Below are positions 46,455 through 57,835 of a DNA stretch of 64,000 nt, piece after piece; position 1 is the stretch's first letter; each line of letters begins with the position of its first letter. The DNA comes from Pyrus communis (Eukaryota > Streptophyta > Magnoliopsida > Rosales > Rosaceae): contig NC_084804.1 in the NCBI RefSeq assembly GCF_963583255.1, forward strand, positions 31,908,953 to 31,972,952, given 5' to 3'. The position numbers and the translations under genes were made by a program. The notes beneath the pieces were generated by a model. That model made no database searches and was not told where the DNA came from. It saw only the letters and a list, made by a program, of their open reading frames with translations.

Positions 46455-46900
46455 AGATCGAAGCATGTGGAGATAAGCACAACAAATATATGTGCTGATT
46501 CATTCGCTGCTTCTTCAAAAGCAAAAATATCTCATATCATCAAGGGCGAAAGCAAAGGTATCTCATATCATGCTTTTTCCCTGTCTTTTCCTTTGCCTTG
46601 TTCTCACCTGCCAAGACAAGGACAGAGAAAACAATATGTCGGAACCTCCACTCAAACTTGCGCTGCCACCAAGAAGTGATGGTCCATTCAAATGCAAGGT
46701 TTGCATTCCACTCCTGTATCAGAGGACAAATACTACAAGAGAAGATGCTAAACCTGCATAAGGAAATACCACTTCTGCAAAGGGAGCAAGTAAGGCAAGT
46801 GAAAATGATACATCGAAGCATGTGGAGACAAGCACAACAAATATATGTGCTGATTCATTCGCTGCTTCTTCGAAAGCAAAGGTATCTCATATCATGTTTT
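46455..46900 (+). repeat. Direct duplication within LARD 2 (about 355 bp period)
   Basis: A segment with CGAAGCATGTGGAGA, GCACAACAAATATATGTGCT and GATTCATTCGCTGCTTCTTC occurs near 46459 and again near 46814. It is followed in both by AAAGCAAARRTATCTCATAT. Confidence 0.8.
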
Positions 46901-47289
46901 TTCCCTGTCTTTTCTTTTGTCCTTGTTATTACTCGCATGGCAAAGAGAAAGAGAGCAATCAGCCGGCACTTGGAGTCAGTCTTCCGATCTAGAACCGACT
47001 ACCTGGAACCTTTGCCTGGTTGCTTACCTAGCGTTGCTCTCGAGTAGTCATCTTCAACGGTTGATACACTTCCAGAGAAGGGACCGCATCTTCTTGGAGA
47101 ACAGCTAAGACGAGTGACAATGAAACATCAATCTTGTGGATCGTCAGCAAACGCAACAACTGCATATGCTGAGTCATCCTCTAACCCTCTTCAAATATGA
47201 ATTGGAAAGATTGAACAAAGAAACAGATCATCACCTCTACCTCGTGTTTGCCTGCCATGTGTCTGAATCCTGAAACCGCTCATGGCCCT

Positions 47290-47580
47290 ATTTTCACTCA
47301 AGATCAAGCCTCAATGGCCCTTGAAGAAATCACAAGTCCGATTCAAAATTAAGTGTTCACCACCCTTGAATCAAATTCAACTCCAGATAAAAGGAGTAAG
47401 TTCAGACCTTCGGAGGAGACCAAAAGAATCCTCCAGCCCAGTTCAAGATTAAGCCTGTGGAAAATCAACGATTGGAGGAAACTAGAAAAATCTTCCAGTC
47501 GAACTCAAGGTCAAGCCTCGATGGCCCTTGAAGAAATTTCCAGCCCAATTCAAGATCAAGCCTCGACGGCCCTTGGGTTG
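47290..47580 (+). repeat. Additional stem-loop units upstream of the purine tract of LARD 2
   Basis: At least three more AAGRTCAAGCCTC...GGCCCTTG units with TCAAG/CTTGA arms (near 47298, 47502 and 47548) lie 80-370 bp before the 3' LTR. They match the R/U5 array in type. Confidence 0.75.
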
Positions 47581-47662
47581 ACATCTACATTAAGGGACTT
47601 CAAAACGCATCTTCTACACGTGACAAGCACATGTCTACGACGCGCCTTGAAGTGGGGGCATT

Positions 47663-48634
47663 TGTAGACATCAAAATTTCGGTGAAATGAATGTTGACCA
47701 ATAATTAAAATTTCAACGCTCACGTGTCACATAAATTTTACATGTAGCGTGTGACTCAACGAAAAATCGAAATAAATTGGAAAAGTCATCAAATAGGACA
47801 CGTGTCAATACCTGGCAAAAATGATTTATTTCATCTGATTATTTAAATCCAAAAATCAAGTTTTGGAATTCTATAAATAGGAAGCCAAGACATTCATTTT
47901 GAAAAAAAAAAGAAAAGAAAGAAGGGAATTTACATCACACCAAAACCTTGAAGCCTTGAAACTCTAAAGCTCTCAAGAAAATCCCGAAGGATCAAGAAAA
48001 CACTCTTCGTTCTTCGTCAAATCCTCCTTCAAGGTCAAGCCCCAACGGCCCTTGAAGAACTTCCACCAACTCAAGATCAAGCCCCGACGGCCCCTTGAAG
48101 AAAGTGTTCATCGTTCATCATCCGTTCATCCAAAGATCAAGCCTCAACGGCCCTTTGGATCAATAACACATCAACAAATCCACACATCCAATCGTTCTTC
48201 AAGATCAAGCCCAAAAGCCCTTGAAGATCCGCTCATCCATCAACCTTCAAGATTAAGCCCAAAAGCCCTTGAAGAAATCCGCACAACTATTCTTCAAGAT
48301 CAAGCCCAACGCCCCTTAAAGATCCATTCATCAACTGTTCATCCTTAGATCAAGCCCCGACGGCCCTTTGGATCAACAATCTCAACAAACCTATACACCC
48401 ATTCTTCAAGATCAAGCCCAACGCCCCTTGAAGATCCATTCATCAACTGTTCATCCCTCGATCAAGCCCCGACGACCCTTTGGATCAACAGCTCATCCAC
48501 AAACATACACCTTACGAAGATAGAATCAGAGGATCAAATTACAAAGAGATTGTAACCCCCAAAATCATTAATATAAAAATATATTTTGTACACGGTATTC
48601 TTGTTTCTTGTTTCAGGAATTTTTCGTGTTTACA
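47663..48634 (+). repeat. 3' LTR of LARD 2
   Basis: Near-identical to the 5' LTR. TATA at 47872-47880; stem-loop array at 48027-48485. The purine tract AAGTGGGGGCATT lies immediately upstream. Confidence 0.93.
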
Positions 48635-48814
48635 ATGGCTTGAGGCGGGACCCACTTTCTATTTAAAATTAATTAAATATTAACTAAATATTAAAAAAAA
48701 TTAAAAAAAAAAAAAACCAAACCCACACCTAAATCCCCTTCCCCTCCCCCTTCCCAAAACTTCCCATCACCCTTCTACCTTCTCTCCACTGCGTCTCATC
48801 AAACCTTAATTTGA

Positions 48815-49441
48815 TTTTTCTTCATCCGTTACGTCGAGAAATCCGTTGCGAAGGTGGACAACGATGACAATTTCAAGCTGCTATTGGCGGAGGTTGCTCT
48901 GCCAGTCCACCAAACGAAGCTGAAGTGCTTAAAGAAAGCAATTAGAGTTTTCGAAGAACCTCTCGTCGACGAATTGGAGAGCGGCCGAGTGAATCCCTCT
49001 GAATTTGAATCTCTAAGCTTGGAGGAATCAAATGAGCCGTCAAGGTTAGGGTTAGGATCAGAAGGTTTGGACGGCGAAAAGGATTCTAATTACGAATTTG
49101 ACAGCTTGGGCGGTGGTGAAGGTGAAATGACTTCTGGTTCTGACGGGTTGGGTGCTGGAGGGGAAATCGATTTTGGTTTTGATGGTTTGGGCGGTGAAGG
49201 TGAAATGAATTCGAGTTTTGATGGTTTGGGTGGTGGCGAAGATGGCAATGGAGCTAAGAGGGTTTTGGATTTTGATTATGCGGGAGAGGAATTTGGTGAA
49301 GAAGGAGAACATCTAAACCAGGAGATGCCGGAAGAAAGTGGGGATGTGAGTTTTGGGGGGTGGGGGAACGAGTCGATGGGGAAAATATGGGTGTGGGTTT
49401 GGTTTTTTTTGGTTTTTCAGTTTTTTTGGGTTTTTTTTTAA
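48815..49441 (+). CDS. Captured acidic, glycine-rich ORF fragment inside the MULE
   Basis: The frame is open from 48815 to the stop at 49439-49441 but has no ATG at its start; the stretch from 48854 begins with GTG. The protein starts with a folded-looking segment (NFKLLLAEVALPVHQTKLKC, LKKAIRVFEEPLVDELESGR), then an acidic region with a 17-18 residue repeat (DGLGGEGEMNSSF, DGLGAGGEIDFGF). The last 20 residues come from the terminal inverted repeat. A CT-rich, UTR-like leader precedes it (48720-48800). I do not recognise the donor gene. Captured host exons are expected in Pack-MULEs, and without an ATG it is probably non-coding today. Confidence 0.5.
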   Translation, partial: FFFIRYVEKSVAKVDNDDNFKLLLAEVALPVHQTKLKCLKKAIRVFEEPLVDELESGRVNPSEFESLSLEESNEPSRLGLGSEGLDGEKDSNYEFDSLGGGEGEMTSGSDGLGAGGEIDFGFDGLGGEGEMNSSFDGLGGGEDGNGAKRVLDFDYAGEEFGEEGEHLNQEMPEESGDVSFGGWGNESMGKIWVWVWFFLVFQFFWVFF

Positions 49442-49851
49442 TTTTTTTAATATTTAATTAATTTGATAGAAAGTGGGTCTCTCATCAAGCTACGTCAACA
49501 TTTAACGGAAAAATTGACAGACAACTGACGAAATGTATGAAATTGTAATAAATTCGTAGATGATGTATGACATTGACATTTTTTAAAGATGGGGTATGAA
49601 ACTGTGATTGGCTCAATAATTAAGGTAGTTTTGTGTAATTTACCCATAGTTTTTTGTTAGTTTTCCTATCCCACCTAGATATGAACACAATTTTTAAATA
49701 ATAGCTAAAGTGTCGATTTCATCATGGCAAGTTGTATCCACTATATGTTTGAAAGCACACAATTTATTTCTTGATTGAAATCTAAAACATGCCATGGACT
49801 CTGTTTATAAATTTAAGGGTTTACCGAATAGGTCTTTAGTCGTATTATGAG

Positions 49852-50447
49852 CAAGGTTTTAAAAAACGCTAAGCGCTGGTCGGGCGACGGTTAGGTGGGG
49901 CTTAGGTGGATTTATGTAAATTTATTATATATCTTGTAAATAAGTGCATATTTACATTTAAAAAAAAAGTTATACTTGTATGGATAATAAAAAGAATGAT
50001 AAAATGCAAAAATAGAAGTAGAATAATACACAAAGTACATCCATCCAACAAGTTCAATATTTAAAAAACAGTAAGTATAAAATCATAATGAGGAGTATTC
50101 TTAGATGATAGACTAAATTCTTCTTGTTTATGATCCTTGCATTGGATTAGACATAGTATCTAGTTTATTTTTTTTCTTTGTATGTATCCCCTCAATAGTG
50201 CTCTAATTCATTTCACAATTGGATGAACTTATAGTCAATCCATAATTTGCAAATTAGGTACACCATTTCCATAAGTATATCACCATGAAACTAAAAAAGA
50301 AAAAAGTACACAATTAATTAAAAAACAAAAAAAAACAAAGCTGCCTAGGCGCCACCTAGGACCGCCTAACTCCAGATTGATTTTTCGAAACGATTTGCCC
50401 TAAATCTGGGCCGGCCTTCACCACCGAGGCCGATTTTTAGAACATTG
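49852..50447. mobile_element. hAT-type MITE, 596 bp, perfect 8-bp TSD
   Basis: The ends CAAGGTTTTAAAAAACG and (reverse-complemented) CAATGTTCTAAAAATCG match at 14 of 17 positions. The 8-bp duplication ATTATGAG is exact (49844-49851 and 50448-50455). Subterminal GCCTAGGCGCC and GGCGGTC motifs are typical of this non-autonomous hAT type. No transposase is present. Confidence 0.9.
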
Positions 50448-50471
50448 ATTATGAGTGGCTCTGATACCATA

Positions 50472-50925
50472 TGTTACAAGGAAGTTCATAATCAACTAAG
50501 AACACTTATTTGAATTAGAAACTTTGTTGAGCAATCTTTTGAACATATGCATCTCTCCTTGTATCGTGACAACTCTATAGCGTAAACAAATGATCTTCTA
50601 CTCTCTTTCACTCTTCTTATCACATCTCTATTCAATGAGGCTAGAAGAGTTATTTCTGTGTGTAGAGTGTGAGAGTAGGACCCTTGTTATATAGTAGAAG
50701 AGGTGGAATCTGAGTAGGAAATTTCCTGTCATGTAATTCTACTCGAACAAAATTTTATCACCTAAACTTATTCATATCTAATTAGGTTTACTAATCGTAT
50801 CAGGATTACTTTAGCTATAAAATCCTAATAATACACTCTCTTTATTAGCATACAAGTATTAGTGATATGAATCTCTGCAATATGAGATGTTACATGTAAG
50901 TGTGGAACTCTAATATATTTTTACA
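50472..50925 (-). mobile_element. Copia-type 5' LTR relic with adjoining primer-binding site
   Basis: Plus-strand ends TGTTACAAGG and TTTTTACA. Read on the minus strand the LTR ends ...CTTGTAACA and is followed by TATGGTATCAGAGCC (plus 50456-50470), an initiator-Met-tRNA primer-binding site. The interior beyond it is lost or replaced by the hAT MITE. Copy 1 lies at 32300-32787. Confidence 0.75.
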
Positions 50926-51023
50926 ATTGTTAGCTAGGGAATGTTCGGACACAACGCACAGATGGCCGGCGCAAACATAGATAGGTAAGAGGTAGACGCC
51001 GGAAGGAAGGGAGTCCTTGTCCA

Positions 51024-51109
51024 TTAAGCAAACTTGTACTTAGCAGGCAGTCGTCTCCTCAGGTACTGATCATAATTCTCAATCATATCCTCGTCATCAA
51101 ATTCCTTCA
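51024..51109 (-). pseudogene. Orphan terminal exon upstream of the IST1-like gene
   Basis: On the minus strand an acceptor-like TTGCAG (51115-51110) precedes an open 86-bp segment that encodes KEFDDEDMIENYDQYLRRRL PAKYKFA and then TAA (51026-51024). The high density of charged residues and the clean stop look like the last exon of a real gene. No upstream exons can exist without overlapping the IST1-like gene's first exons on the other strand, so it is probably a duplicated gene fragment. I do not recognise the parent gene. Confidence 0.45.
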
Positions 51110-51188
51110 CTGCAACATCAAAATCCAATACGCAGAGAAAAGATTTGATCTTTTATTTGGGAACTAGGGATCTGGATTTTCATCGGCC

Positions 51189-54100
51189 ATGTCGATGCTC
51201 GATTCCTTCTTCAACAAGGGCTTCAAAGCGGCCAAATGGTACCCCCGTCACTCATCTCTCTCTCTTTCTCAGTTTGTCTCTCTCTTTTTTTTTCTTTTCC
51301 CGTTTTGGTTTCGTCTCAATTTTTATTGAGATCGAAATCTTGGATCGATTTGGTACTTCTGTTTGTCTGTTGAGAAGTGTGAGATTTTACAAAATTTTAA
51401 TTTCTTAGAAAACCCATTTGAGTATGATATACTGAAGATTTTAAGGACGGGGGTTTGAATTATTTGCGTTCTGTGGATGTGCAATGCAACTTTGAATTTT
51501 GTGATTTTATGTAAGTGTGTATTTCTATGTGCAGCAAAACCATGCTGAAATTGACAATTCCGCGGATAAAATTGTTGAGGAACAGGAGAGAAATTCAGAT
51601 TAAACAGATGCGCCGCGACATTGCCAAGCTTCTTGAGACTGGCCAAGAGGCTACTGCGAGGATTCGGGTAATACATCTCTTTTCCTTATATTATCTATAC
51701 TAAGAGATTCTGCTACTTCTGGAGTATATGGGTTGGGTACCCTTATTAGAAAGTATGAAGAGAAAGTTTAGTTTGGGTATTTCTAATGATCATTTCGTAA
51801 TGGTGTTATTGATATTTACATTTCAGGTAGAGCATATTATTAGAGAAGAGAACATGATGGCAGCTCAGGAGATCCTTGAGCTATTTTCTGAGCTTATTGC
51901 TGTCCGCCTTCCAATTATTGAATCACAAAGGTTATTCTCTAAACTGATGATTTGCTTGTAACATGTTCCTGTTCAGTTTCTATTTCTGATTGTTTTTCAT
52001 AAAAAAAAAAAAAATTACTTTAACCCAACCTTTTGGTTTAGCATTTCTGTAAGCTTATATTTTGTGGTCAGAACCCTAATCTGAAATTGTGTCAATATCT
52101 CATATTTCTCTCTAGGGAGGGAACATTTTGAGAACTGTATATATTGTAAGTCTAAAAACTGAGATGATTTGGGGTGCATGGGTTATAGTGCATGCTGCTA
52201 TGCCTGCTATCTTTTTGAATGGCTAACCGTAGGTTGGTTAACTTGGTTTCACCAAATCAAATTTAAGTCAATGTTTGAAAATTTGGAAAATATCTATACA
52301 TATCTTTTAGTATGGTGAAAGAATGACTGTCAGTGGATTGTATAAAGAAGGAAGATTTAGTTTTAGATTGATGTTTGCTTCCACTTTGTGTAGAATCTCA
52401 TTCTTAAAAAGCAATTGATATGTTGTAATCCGTTATAAACTTGCAAGCAATTCAGCAATGTGTTAGTGAAAAATCTGGGCTGGTCTAGGGTGCATCTCTT
52501 GGATTTAGTAACAGGCATGTATTACAGAAATTATGAACCGGTATGATTTAGAAAAAGAAAAAAATTGAAATTTATTGTTTATAATCCTCAGTCCATAGTG
52601 TACTCATTGTTTCTTTTCCTTGTGGGGAGAGAGAGATGGCTTTGAAAAAAGACCATTGTTGCTAGAATAAAGTATAAAATTTCTCTTAATCAATTAATCA
52701 AATCAAAGGATTTTTTTTTAATACTTGAGGGATTGAGCACAGAAACTCTAAAATCCCTTTGCTCCCCCCCCACCATACATGTTTCCCCACCCATATTTTA
52801 TCAAAAAGTTTTATTGGAGTTTTGTCACTATATGTTATTACTTTAAGATAATCTAAATTAGAAAATAATGCCCATGTCTTTGATTTTGACACCTAACTAT
52901 ATTTTCTGAATAACTTATTTTCTTTCTTCGTTTCAAGTTTCCTTACAAGACCAAATAAAGCTCTGTTAGTTGTTACTGTGCGTTAGACTGATGTGACTAT
53001 TGTTTCTTCACGGCACACCAGACAAACTTAAATCTTCTTGGAGAAGAGCCTTATAAACCACATGTTATAGCAAAAAGGGCAAACAGCCCCTGCATTCCAA
53101 GTGGGTGTTAACAGAAGCAAGCTCTTTAGACTAAGGCAAAAGCACACATTCACAAACACACACACACACATCATTTTGAGATGTACATGGGTGTAGAGGT
53201 AAACTCGTTAAGAGAAAATTATAGATGAGAAGAAGAGTCTGCAATGGCATAGCTACATAAATTCTTACATACGAGGCATGGGACTTTGGATATGATGATG
53301 TGGTTTCTCATAGCATTTTTTAAGTCAAGAATACATCATTTTATTACCTAATCAGATGTTGCTGTGGCTCATCTGCAAAGCTTGTAATTTGTGGGGTAAA
53401 ATTTTTAATTTTTAGTGTCTGACTAAGCTTGTAAACTAGCCTATGTTTCTCATGGTAGGCAGAAATTTGGCTGCTGCATTTTGGGTTAGATCACAAAAGC
53501 TTTTTGAAATAATTTGAAAGTGCAATGATCATATTTTCTTTTGCGTCCAATCAATAATATTACATGTTTGATTGGTTAAAGGTCCGGAGTCAAACATTTT
53601 TGAGTTTTTGGGAAACCCAAACTTAATCCTTTAATTCACTTGTTTGTTGCCCTGTAAAATAGATGCATGAAAGAGATTCACTTATTTGCAGTTCCATAGA
53701 AAGCATGCTGCTAACAGGCTTTCTCTCTGTAAGCTTGTTTTGGGTTTCTAGTTTCATATATACTTAATTTGTCTTCTAGAAATAATTGGGGAGAGAAGAG
53801 AGAGGAAAAAGAAAATTTGAGAACTAGTGATTGGTTTTTCTTCTTGTGGAATACAAGCACTTTAGCTAAGCTGGACAGATGTATAGGTTTGTACTTTTCT
53901 TCCCAAATTGTTACAAATAAAATATCAATACCATCTTTTACCAATATATTCGAGTAACCAAACAGAGTTTGTCATTTAAGGATTGCAATTCAGTCACTAA
54001 ACCCATCAAAAGCTAGCGGGGAGCACTGTCTGCTCTCTAACCGGTGGTTTATTGTTGTGCTTCTGGAATACGGAGTCCAATAGTATCAGTTATAGGAAGT

Positions 54101-56113
54101 TTGTTTGAGTTTCATATTTACTCTGTCCTTGTTCCTTGATGGAGGATCAGATGAACCTATTATGAAATTTCCGACTATTAAGACTTTACGAACTGTTGTG
54201 GCGATCCAGATGGCATACCACGCATTATACAACCCCAACCCTCATGTATCCCGGGGAATTCCATTAACTCACATTGCACTTCCACATAACCTTCCATGTT
54301 ATTTTACTGAGGTAGCTTGCGACACGGGCACTTCTAGCATCACATAGCTTATCTGTGTACCTTGGTCCTTTACTAGGTTCATATGGTTGATTATTCTCAA
54401 CCATTTGTCGCATTAAGTGTTGTCTGTGATACTTGATTTACTTTTTTGGCATTAAAGTTTGTTGAAGTCGACACAAAAAAGTTAGTTAAGTTTTGTAATT
54501 ACTTACATTTTAAAATTCACATACTTTATTTATAACTTTTCGTTTGGTACAGGGAATGCCCCATAGACTTGAAAGAAGCAATATCCAGTGTGTGTTTTGC
54601 TGCGCCAAGATGTGCTGATCTGCCAGAGTTGCTGCAAGTTCAAATGCTATTTGCTTCAAAATATGGGAAAGAATTTGTAGCAGCTGCAACAGAGCTCATA
54701 CCGGATTGTGGTGTCAATCGCCAGGTTTTATGTACTTTCTTTTTGTAGTGTACTCCCTTTTTCTCCCATGATATTTTAGTCAACTAAACTTGCATGTGTG
54801 TTGTGCATGATATTTAGTTTCCTACTATGTGTTTGTGACATTTGGTTTTGGTACAGTTGATAGAACTGCTATCTGTTCGTGCGCCCTCACCTGAGAAAAA
54901 ACTGAAGCTTCTGAAAGAAATTGCTGAAGAGCATGACCTGGATTGGGATCCTGCTGCATCTGAAGCTGAAATTTACAAACCGCACGAAGATTTGTTGGTA
55001 AGCATATATGCCCCTGCTTGGTCTCATTTTTTGCTTGTCCTTTTTCCCTTTTTCTTTTTCACCTATGTCTGCCTAAATCTGTCCTCTCATTGTCAGAGTG
55101 GTCCGACACAGTTTGTTAGTGGGTCTAAATTGCCCCTTCCCAAAGAAAAACATGATGAAACATTGCAATACAGCCCGGATCAAGACCAGAAAGAACTGTC
55201 TGATTCTGATGATGGTTTGGACTCATTAGACTTTCCTGAAGTACCCAAGCAATCACTACGACCAAGTGCAAATCCAGCCTCAGCACCTGCAATGTCTCCT
55301 CCTTTACCAACCCAGCCACACCCTGAAATTGATCATGACTTGTCAAAGAAACTTGGGTCCATTGACAGTCAATCTAAAGAGCCATCCTTTGAGTCTGGAG
55401 AAGTGATGGAAGAAAGATCAGTAGCTAACAATCAGGAACAGTCTCATGTCTCGGTTGGTGCTGTGGAAGATAAGCAGTTTTTGCCATTTATTTCTTCCCC
55501 CTCACTTTCTTCTGCGTCATTTTCGACAAGACAAAGCAATCCACCACCAAATCTCTCAAGAACAAGAAGTGAGGTCAATGTTGATTTGCAGGATGTGTTA
55601 GCTGCTGCTCAGGCTGCTGCGGACTCTGCAGAACGTGCAGCCACAGCGGCTCGCTCAGCAGCTAGTCTTGCACAGGTCAGAATCAACGAGATTACCAAGA
55701 AAAACAGTGAAGAAGTCCCAGAAACTAGCTGTGAAAACCCATTTCATGTGGACGTTCCTAATCAGTCAGATACAAGAGAAAAACCAAACTCCAATCATCT
55801 TATCCCTGATGGTGGTTCTGCTGGTGTAATAGATTCTCCGGTACCCCATCAAATCCATTTATATGGCCAGGGATCAGAGATATCAAATGCTTCGTCTATC
55901 ACTATGGAACCACTTAATGTTGATTTTGATTCCGCACATTCCAATGATCATGCTTCTGAGCATGATCCTGTTCGTCATCAGCCTCAGAGATTGGCTTCAA
56001 TGGAGGATGACCCCTACTTCTCGTACCCAAACTTATTTACATCGCAAAATTCAAATGTCGGATCTGATGCTCATTCTTCTACAGATAATCCTTTCCCATC
56101 CCAAGGACACTGA
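51189..56113 (+). CDS. IST1-like protein (ESCRT-III regulator), complete, 6 exons
   Basis: IST1-family proteins bind ESCRT-III and the AAA ATPase VPS4 at endosomes and regulate multivesicular-body sorting. Exons: 51189-51238, 51535-51667, 51827-51930, 54553-54724, 54857-54997, 55097-56113. All junctions are GT-AG with consistent phases; 1617 nt gives 538 aa. The N-terminal IST1 domain (residues about 10-180) is clear: KTMLKLTIPRIKLLRNRREI, MRRDIAKLLETGQEATARIR, VEHIIREENMMAAQEILELF and CPIDLKEAISSVCFAAPRCA. The remaining 340 residues are a low-complexity Ser/Pro tail with an Ala-rich helix near 365-395 (AAAQAAADSAERAATAARSA). A second in-frame ATG lies two codons downstream at 51195. Intron 3 is 2.6 kb. 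AATAAA at about 56404 is a candidate poly(A) signal. Confidence 0.93.
51931..54552 (+). other. Intron 3 of the IST1-like gene
   Basis: The intron is GT...AG, AT-rich, with a (CA)n run at about 53155-53170. The ORFs inside (52698-52892 minus, 53711-53957, 54105-54347) have no recognisable motif. Confidence 0.8.
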
Positions 56114-57431
56114 GGTTTGAGTATTCATCGTTTTTTCCCACGGCTCAATTTTGCTTTCTTCGATCTGGCTGAGCAGGGGATATGTTTGTTCTATCAAACA
56201 ACTTTTGTTACATGGTGTAGTCAATTATTTGTAATTTTGTATAGTAGTGCAGTGTACTTGTTTATGTAAGTTGAATGGTTGTGAGTTTGTGCCTTTGATT
56301 CTGTTGAGGTGTTCATGGTCGAGAATTCATGGTATGTCGTCTTGGTTACATTTGGGATAGCAATGTACCAATTGTATTGCTGCTCGAAATAATTAGATAT
56401 ATGCAATAAAAAAAGTTTCTTGATATGTTATTTGCTTTGTATAAACGGAAACTTGAACTTGAGCGCAAACGAGCGGCAAACCACGTACATAGAAATAATT
56501 ATGATATGAACTGGAAGAAGTCAGGTCCTTTTTCTCTGATAATAGCCTTTATGATGCCAACTATATAGCAGTGCTAGAAGACAATATTTTAAATTACTCA
56601 AATTTATAGCATTTCCAGAAAAGAAATAAAAAAAAAAAAATTATAGAGAGTGAGGTTTTAACTTAGATCAAGAGAGCGGACACATTGCTTAGTCAACTAA
56701 CTTAACTTGTACTTGCATATGTGAGCGGCTTTTAAATTTACGAATTTCTTTAGATTTATTTGTACACACATAGAAATATTAAGATTTTAACTATTTAGAA
56801 AAACATGCAAGCAAGAAAAAAGTGCAATTTTTTTTATTAAAGTCCTCATTATATAACTATTTTTCCTTTATTTTTGTTTTAGAAAGAGAAAGTACATTGG
56901 AGAAATGAGAGACACAAAAGAGAGAAGATGAATAGATGACAATAAATTAATTGTGCTTGTACAATATCGTGTTGGGCTGAATGAGTTCGTTTACCTATTT
57001 CATTTAATTGTTAATTGGGCCACAAATTCCTTCGTAATGAATAATGAAAATGGATTTTCAAATATAAAGGAGTCTGAATTTAAAAAGAAAAAGTTCAATT
57101 TCAATAAACTTTGAACCCCACGAATTCAAAATAAGAAAAACTAATGGAAGTGATTCAAATCTTCGCATTTTAATCAAAATTTTATTTACTAAATTTATTT
57201 AATAATAAGAAAAAAAATTAACATAAAAAAAAAACACCACATGAGCTGTGTGCGCATACTCCCAGCCCTTTCCCCTTTCCACTTTTTTTCCTCTATGTTG
57301 TCAGCTATCAATAAGACATTTTTTTTTCTTTTTTCTTTTTTTCCCTTAGAATAAGAGAAAGACTTCAAATTGAATTATATTTCCCAGTTTTGTTTTGTGG
57401 TATTGTTTCCCAGTAGTAGTCAAGACGACGA
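56114..57431. other. 3'UTR of the IST1-like gene and AT-rich intergenic DNA
   Basis: The 3'UTR probably extends to about 56425, after AATAAA at 56404. The rest is AT-rich with no gene. Confidence 0.5.
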
Positions 57432-57576
57432 GAAATTTTTCAAGATGCTTGGGACACGGCGTGGTGCACCACGTGTCTCTATACAAGTGGTGAGATTCTT
57501 GTGTTAAAAAATAAAGTTTTCCACCACTTACATAATAACACGTGATGTACCACTTGTATTACGAGCGTAAGGAAAA
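57432..57576. mobile_element. MITE-like inverted repeat
   Basis: The left end AGAAATTTTTC and right end GAAAAATTTCTT are inverted copies, with CACGTGTCTCTATACAAGTGGTGAG on the left arm answered by CACCACTTACATAATAACACGTG on the right. A TCAAGA motif flanks both sides, but the duplication is uncertain. A relic of the same family lies at about 2260-2355. Confidence 0.5.
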
Positions 57577-57835
57577 ATTTCTTCAAGATGACACCCAAGC
57601 TAAAGAAAATGGATGGCGAGCTACATTTAATTATTGTGTGTATGTAAAAAATGTGAGGGAATTTTAATTTGGTAATTGAAAACAACTTTTTAAATATAAT
57701 TATTGATGACATAATCTTCTCAAGGTTTTGATCTAAAGTATCATTTATGGGTTCATTTTTTTCGGCGCAATGCGTGCTTTTATAGGACCACAAAGGGTCT
57801 AAGTTACAAACCTTATGAAACTAAACCAAGAATTA

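Larger units (their letters stand above)
37983..48634 (+). mobile_element. Young non-autonomous LTR retrotransposon (LARD 2), Tat-like
   Basis: The LTRs at 37983-38955 and 47663-48634 (973 and 972 bp) have the inverted ends TGTAAACA/TGTTTACA and differ by about 13 substitutions and one indel by eye (about 1.3 percent). The 5' LTR is followed within 3-4 bp by TTTGGCACGCCCAGTGGGAC, a primer-binding site. The 3' LTR is preceded by the purine tract AAGTGGGGGCATT. The 5-bp flanks GTGGC and ATGGC differ at one base. Internal coding is gag-like (39023-41771) plus a broken antisense ORF (44870-45493). No protease, reverse transcriptase or integrase frame was recognised, so mobility would depend on a partner element. 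Confidence 0.92.
37835..49645 (+). mobile_element. Mutator-like element with long TIRs (Pack-MULE type), split by an LTR element
   Basis: The outer ends read GGGCAAATTACACAAAACTA (left) and, reverse-complemented, GGGTAAATTACACAAAACTA (right). The inverted repeat runs about 240 bp: on the left it occupies 37835-37982 and continues at about 48640-48733 after the LTR element; on the right it is about 49390-49645. The flanks form a 9-bp near-duplication TTAGTTTTT (37826-37834) and ATAGTTTTT (49646-49654). Without the insertion the element is about 1.15 kb. The long TIRs and 9-bp TSD are typical of MULEs. It has no transposase and carries a gene-like ORF between the TIRs, as Pack-MULEs do. Confidence 0.85.
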
